Assembly (NCBI RefSeq): GCF_004118855.1
Contig: NZ_PDKF01000004.1
Location: forward strand, 521,604 to 585,603
From: Arcobacter sp. CECT 8983
GTDB lineage: Bacteria; Campylobacterota; Campylobacteria; Campylobacterales; Arcobacteraceae
DNA length: 64,000 bases
Reading direction: 5' to 3'
Shown here: positions 51,628 to 59,114 of the stretch, piece by piece
Layout: every line of letters starts with the position of its first letter
How positions within the stretch are numbered: position 1 is the first letter of the stretch
Notes under the pieces: model-generated
Told to the model about the DNA's origin: nothing
The model's database searches: none
The model's input: only the letters and a program-made list of their open reading frames with translations
Made by a program: the position numbers and the translations under genes

Positions 51628-53895
51628 TTAATTATTTAGGCGTTTTGCTACAAGTTCATTTACAACTTTAGGATTTGCTTTTCCACCTGTTGCTTTTAAT
51701 ACCTGTCCCACAAAGAAACCTGATAGTTTTGTATTTCCATTTTTAAACTTTTCTAAGTTTTCTGGATTTTTTGCAATAACATCATCAATGATAGGTAAAA
51801 TAACAGCTTCATCACTAATTTGAATTAAACCTTTATCTTCAACAATTTTAGTAGGGCTTTGTCCTGATTGGCTCATCTCTTCAAATACTTGTTTTGCTAT
51901 CTTTGTTGAAATAGTTTCATCATCAACCATTTTAATAAGTTCTGCGATATCTGAAGCATTAAACTTAAGTTCTAAAGCAGATTTCTCTTTTAATTGTTTT
52001 GCAACATCATTTGCAACAATATTAGCTAAAGCTACTGGACTATTTAAATGTTTTAGAGTCTTTTCATAAAATGAAGAAAGTTTTTCATCTCTACATAAAA
52101 TATTTGATACTTCTGTATTTAGTTTTAACTCTTTAGTATACTTTTCAAAAAGTTCTTCTTGCTCTTTTGTTAAAGGAGCTGCTTCCCCATCTATTTGAAC
52201 TTTTTTTGGCTCTTGTTTTTTTACTTCTTTAGGTTTGTCTTCTTCTTTTTTACTCTTTTTAGCCCAAGAGTCTTTTAAAGAAACAATCTTATTAAATACA
52301 GGAGCTTGATCTGTATAATCAACTGGTTCTTTATAGAAATATCCTTGTCTTTCAAATTGGAATCTTTCATGTGATTTATCTTCAATTACTGCTGGTTCTA
52401 CAAGGGCATTTTTGATAATAGAAAGTGAATCAGGATTTAAGTCTTCTAATCCTTCAGGTGCTTCATTTTTAAATAGTCTATCATAAAGCCTTACTTCTAT
52501 ATTTTTAGCTTTATTTGCACTTACCCATTGAATAGCACTTTTTACTTTTATACCACTTGTGTCACTTCCACTTTTTGAGTCTTTATAATATTTAGCTTTG
52601 ATTTCAATGATTTTTCCACTTGCATCTTTAATAACTTCTTCACAAGAAATGATATAACCATGTCTTAACCTTACAGGTTGCTCTGGTGTAAGTCTATAAT
52701 ATCCCTTTGGTGGATTTTCATTAAAGTCTTCTCTTTCTATAAAAAGTTCTTTTGTAAATGGTACTTTTCTAAAACCTTCTTTTGGAACATCATGGGGATA
52801 ATATGAAGCTTCAATCTCTTCACCTTCACCTTCATAATTTTCTATAGTTACTTTAAGTGGGTCTAATACACACATAACTCTTGGAACTTTTTGGTTTAAA
52901 TCATTTCTAATACAGTATTCTAGTTGTGCAACATCAACCATAGAGTTTGCTTTTGCAATACCAATTTGGTCACAGAAGTTTAAAATAGATTCAGGTGTAT
53001 ATCCTCTTCTTTTATATCCTGCAATTGTAGGCATTCTTGGGTCATCCCAACCACTCACATAGTTTCCTTCAACTAGCTCAAGAAGTTTTCTTTTACTCAT
53101 AACAGTATAGTTAATTCCAAGTCTTGCAAACTCATGTTGATATGGTCTTGGTGGTTGTAATTCTAAAGTATCTAAAACCCAATCATAGATATCTCTATTA
53201 TTTTCAAACTCTAAAGTACAAATAGAGTGTGTAACCCCTTCAATATAATCAGATAAACAATGAGCAAAATCATACATTGGGTAAATACACCATTTATCAC
53301 CAGCTCTAAAGTGGTGAGCATGTCTAATTCTATATAAAAGAGGGTCTCTCATCTTCATATTAGCTGCGCTCATATCAATCTTTGCTCTTAATACATGTTC
53401 CCCATCTTTAAACTCACCATTTTTCATCTTTTCAAAAAGCTCAAGGTTTTCTTCTACAGTTCTGTTTGCATATTGACTTCTTTTACCAGCTTGTGTAACA
53501 GTACCTCTTAGCTCTCTCATTTCTTCTTCACTTATGCTATCAACATATGCTTTTTCTTTTTTTATAAGTTCTACAGCATAGTCATATAGTTTTTGGAAAT
53601 AATCAGATGTAAAATAAACTTCTTCACCCCAGTCAAAACCTAGCCATTTAACAGCATCTTTTAAGGCTTCAACATATTTTGTATCTTCTTTTGTTGGGTT
53701 TGTATCATCCATTCTAAGGTTACAGTGACCATTATAATCACGTGCAATACCAAAGTTTATACAGATAGATTTAGCGTGTCCAATATGAGGAAAACCATTT
53801 GGTTCAGGAGGGAATCTTGTAACTACATTATTGTATTTATTTGATTTTAGGTCTTCTTCTACAATTGCACGTAAAAAATCTTTGCTTTCATTCAT
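51628..53895 (-). CDS. glnS: Glutaminyl-tRNA synthetase fused to a YqeY-like domain
   Basis: Charges tRNA-Gln with glutamine. Class I signature PEPNGFPHIGHAKS with HIGH at 37-40, GlnRS-type DDTNP, and the KMSKS variant VMSKRK near 268. The anticodon-binding beta-barrel domains follow to about residue 545. A Lys/Glu-rich linker (about 548-575) leads to a C-terminal YqeY/GatB-tail domain (about 580-755) of the kind that helps tRNA binding. It ends with GxxxG-like GGKANPKVVNELV, typical of YqeY. Length of 755 aa agrees with fused forms such as the Deinococcus type. Single gene, divergent from the peroxiredoxin gene. Confidence 0.95.
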   Translation of the reverse strand: MNESKDFLRAIVEEDLKSNKYNNVVTRFPPEPNGFPHIGHAKSICINFGIARDYNGHCNLRMDDTNPTKEDTKYVEALKDAVKWLGFDWGEEVYFTSDYFQKLYDYAVELIKKEKAYVDSISEEEMRELRGTVTQAGKRSQYANRTVEENLELFEKMKNGEFKDGEHVLRAKIDMSAANMKMRDPLLYRIRHAHHFRAGDKWCIYPMYDFAHCLSDYIEGVTHSICTLEFENNRDIYDWVLDTLELQPPRPYQHEFARLGINYTVMSKRKLLELVEGNYVSGWDDPRMPTIAGYKRRGYTPESILNFCDQIGIAKANSMVDVAQLEYCIRNDLNQKVPRVMCVLDPLKVTIENYEGEGEEIEASYYPHDVPKEGFRKVPFTKELFIEREDFNENPPKGYYRLTPEQPVRLRHGYIISCEEVIKDASGKIIEIKAKYYKDSKSGSDTSGIKVKSAIQWVSANKAKNIEVRLYDRLFKNEAPEGLEDLNPDSLSIIKNALVEPAVIEDKSHERFQFERQGYFYKEPVDYTDQAPVFNKIVSLKDSWAKKSKKEEDKPKEVKKQEPKKVQIDGEAAPLTKEQEELFEKYTKELKLNTEVSNILCRDEKLSSFYEKTLKHLNSPVALANIVANDVAKQLKEKSALELKFNASDIAELIKMVDDETISTKIAKQVFEEMSQSGQSPTKIVEDKGLIQISDEAVILPIIDDVIAKNPENLEKFKNGNTKLSGFFVGQVLKATGGKANPKVVNELVAKRLNN

Positions 53896-54060
53896 TATTA
53901 TTAAACCTTTGATTTTGTAACTTTTAAGGGAGATATTTTATCTAATTAGTGCTTACAATTTTGTATTCATTATAAAGAGAAAAGAAATAGTCAAAAAAGA
54001 TAAAGGATAATTTTTTTCCAAAGAAAAGTATTATTAAGTAAAGTTTAATAAAACTTCTAT

Positions 54061-54066
54061 TATACT
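54061..54066 (+). promoter_or_regulatory. -10 box upstream of the peroxiredoxin gene
   Basis: TATACT, 39 bp before the ATG at 54105, in the 209-bp divergent region with glnS. AAAGGA at 54095-54100 region is the ribosome-binding site. No obvious PerR or Fur box. Confidence 0.4.
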
Positions 54067-54104
54067 TCTATTTATAAAAGAAAAAAATTATTAAAGGAAA
54101 TAAA

Positions 54105-54701
54105 ATGTTAGTAACAAAAAAAGCTCCAGATTTTACATCAAAGGCAGTATTAGCTGATGGACAAATTGTAGAGGATTTTAATTTATATGAAAATATTGGT
54201 GAGAAAGGTGCAGTATTATTTTTCTGGCCTTTAGATTTTACGTTTGTTTGTCCATCTGAAATTATTGCTTTTTCAAAAAGAGTTAAAGATTTCAAAGAAA
54301 GAGGTATTCAAGTGATTGGTTGTTCTATTGATTCAGAATTTGCACACTTTGCTTGGAGAGAAACACCAGTTGAACAAGGTGGTATTGGAAGAGTTGAGTT
54401 CCCAATGGTTGCAGACTTAAGCAAACAAATTGCAAAAGATTATGATGTATTATTTAATGAAGAAGTTGCATTAAGAGGTTCATTCTTAATTGACAAAGAT
54501 GGAACAGTAAGACATGCAGTTATCAATGACTTACCATTAGGAAGAAATATTGATGAAATGATAAGAATGGTTGATACTATGATTTTTACAAATGAAAATG
54601 GTGAGGTTTGTCCTGCTGGATGGAACAAAGGTGATGAAGGTATGAAAGATACAACAGAAGGTGTAGCTGAATACTTAAGTAAAAACTCTGACAAGTTATA
54701 A
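54105..54701 (+). CDS. ahpC: 2-Cys peroxiredoxin (AhpC/TSA family)
   Basis: Reduces hydrogen peroxide and organic peroxides. Peroxidatic C49 lies in DFTFVCPSEI and the resolving C169 in GEVCPAGW, so it is a typical 2-Cys enzyme. WRETPVEQGGIGRVEFPMVADL contains the peroxidatic-site Arg region. The GGIG and C-terminal helix suggest a sensitive type that can be overoxidised, though the YF motif is not seen (the tail is AEYLSKNSDKL). Length 198 aa is standard for Campylobacterota AhpC. Followed by trxA, which probably reduces it, after 58 bp with an intervening hairpin. Confidence 0.95.
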   Translation: MLVTKKAPDFTSKAVLADGQIVEDFNLYENIGEKGAVLFFWPLDFTFVCPSEIIAFSKRVKDFKERGIQVIGCSIDSEFAHFAWRETPVEQGGIGRVEFPMVADLSKQIAKDYDVLFNEEVALRGSFLIDKDGTVRHAVINDLPLGRNIDEMIRMVDTMIFTNENGEVCPAGWNKGDEGMKDTTEGVAEYLSKNSDKL

Positions 54702-54718
54702 AATAATTTAAAGAATAA

Positions 54719-54746
54719 TAAGTCCTCTTTTAAAGGGGACTTTTCA
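54719..54746 (+). terminator. Hairpin between ahpC and trxA
   Basis: AAGTCCTCTTT pairs with AAAGGGGACTT (one G-T pair) and is followed by TTTT. It may terminate ahpC partially and let some transcription reach trxA. Confidence 0.7.
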
Positions 54747-54759
54747 AAAGGATAATATT

Positions 54760-55077
54760 ATGTCAAAATATATTGAAATAAATGAAAGTACTATGGAAGA
54801 TACAGTTAAAGAAGGTGTTTCTTTAGTAGATTTTTGGGCACCTTGGTGCGGACCTTGTAGAATGATTGCTCCAGCAATTGAACAGCTAGCAATAGATTAC
54901 GAAGGTAAAGCAAAAATTTGTAAAGTAAATACAGAAGAAGAACAAAATCTAACTGTAAAATATGGAATTAGATCTATTCCTACTATTCTTTTCTTTAAAG
55001 ATGGTGAAATTGTAGATCAACTAATTGGTGCAACTACTAAAGCTGCATTAGAAGAAAAACTAAACAAATATATCTAA
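54760..55077 (+). CDS. trxA: Thioredoxin
   Basis: Cytoplasmic disulfide reductase. Active site WCGPC with C30 and C33 in FWAPWCGPCRM; the cis-Pro lies in IRSIPTILFF (about 68-77). Length of 105 aa and the whole thioredoxin fold are standard. AAAAGGATAAT precedes the ATG. The adjacent peroxiredoxin is a likely substrate. Ends before a strong terminator. Confidence 0.97.
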   Translation: MSKYIEINESTMEDTVKEGVSLVDFWAPWCGPCRMIAPAIEQLAIDYEGKAKICKVNTEEEQNLTVKYGIRSIPTILFFKDGEIVDQLIGATTKAALEEKLNKYI

Positions 55078-55084
55078 ATAAAAT

Positions 55085-55109
55085 AAAAGGCAAGTTCTCT
55101 TGCCTTTTT
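55085..55109 (+). terminator. Rho-independent terminator after trxA
   Basis: AAAAGGCAAG pairs with CTTGCCTTTT around TTCT and ends in a T-run (55105-55109). Confidence 0.9.
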
Positions 55110-55164
55110 CTCTATATATTAAATACACAAAAAAACTATATAATTCTTTTTTATTGGAGAAATT

Positions 55165-55659
55165 ATGAAAGAAAAGATAAAAAAGTATTTAAAAGAGATT
55201 ATTGTTTTTGTTGTTGTATTAACTATTGCTGCAAATGTTTTTAGCTATTATCGCTCACTTGATTTAAATAAAGAAAAATTAGATTTAAAAACTATTACAT
55301 TATTAGATGGCAGTTTATATACTCTTCCTAATAATAAACCAGTACTTCTTCACTTTTGGGCTACTTGGTGTCCAACTTGTAAATTTGAAGCTTCAAATAT
55401 AGAAAAAATATCAAAAGATTATGAAGTGATTACGGTTGCAGTTCAATCAGGAACAAAAGAAGATATTCAAAATTATTTAAATGAACATAATCTAAGTTTT
55501 AAAGTTATCAATGATGAAGATAGCTTTTATTCAAAAAAATTCAATATTAAAGCCTTTCCTTCTACTTTTATATATGACAGTGAAAAAAGTTTAATGTTTA
55601 GTGAAGTGGGTTACACTTCAACTCTTGGATTATATGCAAGAATGTCCTTAGCAAAATAA
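55165..55659 (+). CDS. Membrane-anchored thioredoxin-like protein (TlpA/ScsD type)
   Basis: A 164-residue periplasmic thiol-disulfide protein tethered by one N-terminal helix (about 11-27). The thioredoxin domain has the active site WCPTC with C69 and C72 in HFWATWCPTCK, and a cis-Pro in KAFPSTFIYD. The CPTC dipeptide differs from the CGPC of the cytosolic thioredoxin and is common in ScsD and TlpA homologues that serve cytochrome c or disulfide metabolism. GTKEDIQNYLNEH resembles the insertion of this group. ATG with TTGGAGAA upstream. No DsbD partner is seen nearby. It follows trxA after a terminator, so it has its own transcript. Confidence 0.87.
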   Translation: MKEKIKKYLKEIIVFVVVLTIAANVFSYYRSLDLNKEKLDLKTITLLDGSLYTLPNNKPVLLHFWATWCPTCKFEASNIEKISKDYEVITVAVQSGTKEDIQNYLNEHNLSFKVINDEDSFYSKKFNIKAFPSTFIYDSEKSLMFSEVGYTSTLGLYARMSLAK

Positions 55660-55664
55660 GTTAC

Positions 55665-55701
55665 ATAATTATTACTAATCATAATTATTAGTAATAATTA
55701 T
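55665..55701. promoter_or_regulatory. Long AT-only inverted repeat upstream of the chemoreceptor gene
   Basis: ATAATTATTACTAAT (55665-55679) and ATTAGTAATAATTAT (55687-55701) are perfect 15-bp arms around CATAATT. There is no T-run. It may be an operator of the Fur/PerR kind, or a terminator of the thioredoxin-like gene. Confidence 0.45.
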
Positions 55702-55762
55702 AACAAAAAAGTAAAATTATAATTACTTATATAATTTAAAATTAGAATAAACATATTTATCC

Positions 55763-55768
55763 TATAAT
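55763..55768 (+). promoter_or_regulatory. -10 box upstream of the chemoreceptor gene
   Basis: TATAAT, 24 bp before the ATG at 55793; AAGGAGAAGG upstream of the ATG is the ribosome-binding site. Confidence 0.45.
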
Positions 55769-55792
55769 TCCAGCCAATTAAGGAGAAGGATA

Positions 55793-58345
55793 ATGTTTAA
55801 AAATATGAGTATTCAAAAGAAATTTTCTTTTGTAACTGTTCTTATAATATTTGTTGCATTAGTAATTAGTTTTTTGGTTTTTAATTACTATAAAAATATT
55901 ACAAAAAAAGAAGTTTATCAAAGTACATTAGATGAGTTAATTACTCACGTCACTGAGAATGTACAAGTGAAAAAAGATGTTGGGATTTCAAATGCTTTAT
56001 CAATAGCAAATGATGGAAGAATAAAACAAGCACTAAGAGAAAACAACAGAGAGTTAGCAATTCTTAGTTTAAAGTCAATCTCAAAAGAGATGAAGGACCA
56101 TACCCCTTTTAAAAACATCAAAGTTCATGTGCATACAAAAGATAACAAATCTTTTTTAAGAGCATGGAAACCAGAAAAATATGGTGATGATTTAAGCTCA
56201 TTTAGACATAGTGTTGTAAAAGTAAATAGTTCAAATGAACCAGTTAATACAATGGAACTAGGAAAAGCTGGACTTAGTTTAAGAACAGTGGTTCCTATAA
56301 AAGATGACAATGGAGAACATTTAGGTTCTTTAGAGTTTATTCAAGGTTTAAACTCTGTTGCTAAGAAGTTTGATAAAGACAAAGATGCTTTTTTACTTCT
56401 TATGGATTTAAATGTAAAAAAAGTTGAACTTTTTAATGATACAAACAAATTTAAAAACTATCTTATTTCTCAAAAATTTGTAAATAAAGATTTCTTAGCT
56501 GATGCAAGAACAATTGATTTAGAGTCTTTAAAAGCAAATGGTTTTTATAAAAGTGATAAATACTTTTATACAAGTAGTGAGGTAAAAGATTTTAGAGGTG
56601 AAACTTTAGGAATCTACTTAGTAGCAAGACCTTTAGCAATAGTTGAAAGTGCTATTATTAATGCAGAGAAGTTTATTAATACAGCAGTTATGATTTTAGT
56701 AATCTTTGGTTTAGTTGTTTTAGTCGCTATTTTATTTAATCTAAAAAATACAGTTATAAAACCATTGGGTATTTTATCTGATGCAATTGTTGATCTAACA
56801 AAAAGCAATGACCCAAGCGAAAAAATAAAACTAAATAGAAATGATGAATTAGGGATTTTAGCTAATAATTTTAATAAATATCTTTCAAATATAGAAGAGG
56901 GCTTAAAGCAAGATGCAAAAGTTATTGATGAAGCAATTGATATTGTAGCAAAAGCAAAAGATGGTTTCTATACATATAAAATCGATTCAAGTGCTTCAAA
57001 TAAACAAGTAGAACTATTAAAAGAGAATATTAATCAAATGTTAGAAATAACAAGGGATAATATTGTTATGGTAATCAATGCATTAATTGAGTTTGGTAAT
57101 GCACGTTATGATTATAAAATTTCTAGTGATAAAAGTGGGAATATCGGTTCTTTAGTAAAAGGGGCAAACGCTTTAGGTGATTCTATTTCAGAAGTTTTAT
57201 CTATGATTGATAAAACAGGTAGAAGTTTATCAGTAAACTCAAATGAACTTGCAGCAACTTCAGAACAACTTTCTGCTTCAGCAACACAACAAGCAGCCAG
57301 CTTAGAAGAGACAGCTGCTGCAGTTGAAGAGATTACTTCTACTATTGTTTCAACAGGACAAAGAGCAAAAGAGATGTCAGATATTGCAGAAGATTTAAAA
57401 ACTACAAGTGCAGAAGATGATAAGTTAGCTCATAGGACTGGAAAGTCTATGGAAGAGATTAATACTGCAACTAATGATATTGTTGAAGCAATTACAGTAA
57501 TTGATCAAATTGCTTTCCAAACAAATATTCTATCACTAAATGCAGCAGTTGAAGCAGCAACTGCTGGTGAAGCTGGAAAAGGTTTTGCAGTTGTTGCAGG
57601 TGAAGTTAGAAACTTAGCAAATAGATCTGCTGAAGCAGCAAAAGAGATTAAAGATTTAGTAATTTATGCTCAAGAAAAAACAAAAGAGGGTAAAGAAACA
57701 GCTGATAAAATGGTTGAAAGCTTCAAGTATCTAAATGAAAAAGTTTCACAAGTTACAACAAATGTAAATGAAGTAAGTTCTGCAACTAATGAACAAACAA
57801 GAGCAATGGAACAGATCAATTCTGTAATTACTCAATTAGATAAAGCTACACAAGAAAATGCAAATGCATCTGAAATAGTATCTCAAAAAGCTATGACTTT
57901 AAGTGAAATAGCTTCTAACTTAATGGCAGTTATAAATAGAACTCAATTTGATACTTCAAAGTCAAATCAAGTATGTGACGTAGATTTAGTATTTGATACA
58001 ACAAAACTAAAACTTGATCATATCTCATTTAAAGAAACAAACTTTAAAGAGCTTGGAAATGGCAAAACTGCAAAAGTTAAAACTCATACTGAATGTGCTT
58101 TAGGTAAGTGGATAGAGGAACATTCAAATGAGTCATATACTAACAACAAAGATTGGGATGAGTTCCTTATAGCTCACGAGAAAGTTCATAGCAATGTTCA
58201 AAAGTATATTGATATTGATGCAAAAGATAAAACAGATAAACAATTATTCTCTGTAGCAAGAGATATTGAAGATAATACGACTAAGGTATTTAATTATATT
58301 GATAAAATTAAAGAGCATAATTGTACAGATTTAAAAAACTCATAA
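55793..58345 (+). CDS. Methyl-accepting chemotaxis protein with Cache-like sensor and C-terminal CZB domain
   Basis: An 850-residue transmembrane chemoreceptor. TM1 (about 12-32), a periplasmic Cache-type sensor (33-290) with FLRAWKPEKYGDDLSSFRHSV and LGSLEF blocks, TM2 (295-317), then a HAMP region (318-372). A linker precedes the signalling coiled coil (about 480-720) whose tip reads DQIAFQTNILSLNAAVEAA, the conserved CheA/CheW contact. The end (about 735-840) is a CZB zinc-binding domain: FKETNFKELG, H-x-ECALGKWI and AHEKVHSN hold the His and Cys ligands. Zinc- or hypochlorous-acid-linked signalling is known for some CZB receptors. Monocistronic, with no che genes beside it. Confidence 0.93.
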   Translation: MFKNMSIQKKFSFVTVLIIFVALVISFLVFNYYKNITKKEVYQSTLDELITHVTENVQVKKDVGISNALSIANDGRIKQALRENNRELAILSLKSISKEMKDHTPFKNIKVHVHTKDNKSFLRAWKPEKYGDDLSSFRHSVVKVNSSNEPVNTMELGKAGLSLRTVVPIKDDNGEHLGSLEFIQGLNSVAKKFDKDKDAFLLLMDLNVKKVELFNDTNKFKNYLISQKFVNKDFLADARTIDLESLKANGFYKSDKYFYTSSEVKDFRGETLGIYLVARPLAIVESAIINAEKFINTAVMILVIFGLVVLVAILFNLKNTVIKPLGILSDAIVDLTKSNDPSEKIKLNRNDELGILANNFNKYLSNIEEGLKQDAKVIDEAIDIVAKAKDGFYTYKIDSSASNKQVELLKENINQMLEITRDNIVMVINALIEFGNARYDYKISSDKSGNIGSLVKGANALGDSISEVLSMIDKTGRSLSVNSNELAATSEQLSASATQQAASLEETAAAVEEITSTIVSTGQRAKEMSDIAEDLKTTSAEDDKLAHRTGKSMEEINTATNDIVEAITVIDQIAFQTNILSLNAAVEAATAGEAGKGFAVVAGEVRNLANRSAEAAKEIKDLVIYAQEKTKEGKETADKMVESFKYLNEKVSQVTTNVNEVSSATNEQTRAMEQINSVITQLDKATQENANASEIVSQKAMTLSEIASNLMAVINRTQFDTSKSNQVCDVDLVFDTTKLKLDHISFKETNFKELGNGKTAKVKTHTECALGKWIEEHSNESYTNNKDWDEFLIAHEKVHSNVQKYIDIDAKDKTDKQLFSVARDIEDNTTKVFNYIDKIKEHNCTDLKNS

Positions 58346-58347
58346 AA

Positions 58348-58375
58348 AAGTAAAAGGAATTATTTCCTTTTACTT
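58348..58375 (-). terminator. Terminator between the chemoreceptor and methyltransferase genes
   Basis: AAGTAAAAGGAA (58348-58359) pairs perfectly with TTCCTTTTACTT (58364-58375) around TTAT. A run of T follows on the minus strand, so it chiefly serves the methyltransferase; plus-strand use is possible. Confidence 0.8.
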
Positions 58376-58392
58376 CTATTTTGAAAATAACT

Positions 58393-58968
58393 CTATTTTT
58401 TTCTTATAACTATTGATTGTTTTCTCATTTTATATAATTCAAAACTTTCATTAAAAAATTCATCATACTCTAAAATTTCTACTTCTTTTTTATCAAAAAA
58501 AGTTTTTAATTCTCCTTCTTTTAATAAAAAGTCAGGATTTGAAGGTGGCTTTTCATTCTCTTCATGGAACATATAAGTTTCTATAAATAGTACACCATCT
58601 TTTTTTAAAGCCTTAGTTAATTTAGGAATAATATTTCTATCTAAAAAGTTTGTCATTATAATTAAATCATATTTGTTTTCATCAAAAGAGTGTGTATCTA
58701 AATCAACAAGTTTTGTTTTTACATTTGGGTTATTTTTTTTATTTAAAGTATCAAGGGCCACTTCTGAAATATCAATTGCTGTTACTTTAAAATCATTGTT
58801 CGCAAGAAAAATTGAGTTTCTTCCTGAACCACAAGCAACATCAAGGGCATCTAAGCCTTTTGTATGTTTTATAACATCTGCTAATTTATAGCTTTGGGGT
58901 CTATCGTCTAAAAGTTCCGGTGTATTTTTATATTTTTTATTCCATTTTTCTTTATCTTTAATTGCCAT
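58393..58968 (-). CDS. Class I SAM-dependent methyltransferase (TehB-like)
   Basis: A 191-residue methyltransferase. Motif I is ALDVACGSGRNSIFLA (about 35-50), motif II follows in VTAIDISEVAL, and motif post-I has the acidic D. DLIIMTNFLDRNIIPKLTKALKKDGVLFIETYM covers motifs IV to V. The N-terminus DKEKWNKKY-type is usual in TehB-like enzymes that methylate small molecules such as tellurite or organic acids. The substrate is not readable. Start ATG at 58968; convergent with the chemoreceptor gene and divergent from the histidine kinase gene. Confidence 0.88.
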   Translation of the reverse strand: MAIKDKEKWNKKYKNTPELLDDRPQSYKLADVIKHTKGLDALDVACGSGRNSIFLANNDFKVTAIDISEVALDTLNKKNNPNVKTKLVDLDTHSFDENKYDLIIMTNFLDRNIIPKLTKALKKDGVLFIETYMFHEENEKPPSNPDFLLKEGELKTFFDKKEVEILEYDEFFNESFELYKMRKQSIVIRKK

Positions 58969-59114
58969 ATTTTTTCTTTTATTTTTTGTTATTATACAAG
59001 CTTTTAGTTAAAACACATAATATAATAAATATAAATTAGATTGTAAAAAGGGGATAGTTAAAACAATTTATTTGTTATAATAAGTATGTATTGATAATAT
59101 TATAAGGTTGTATT

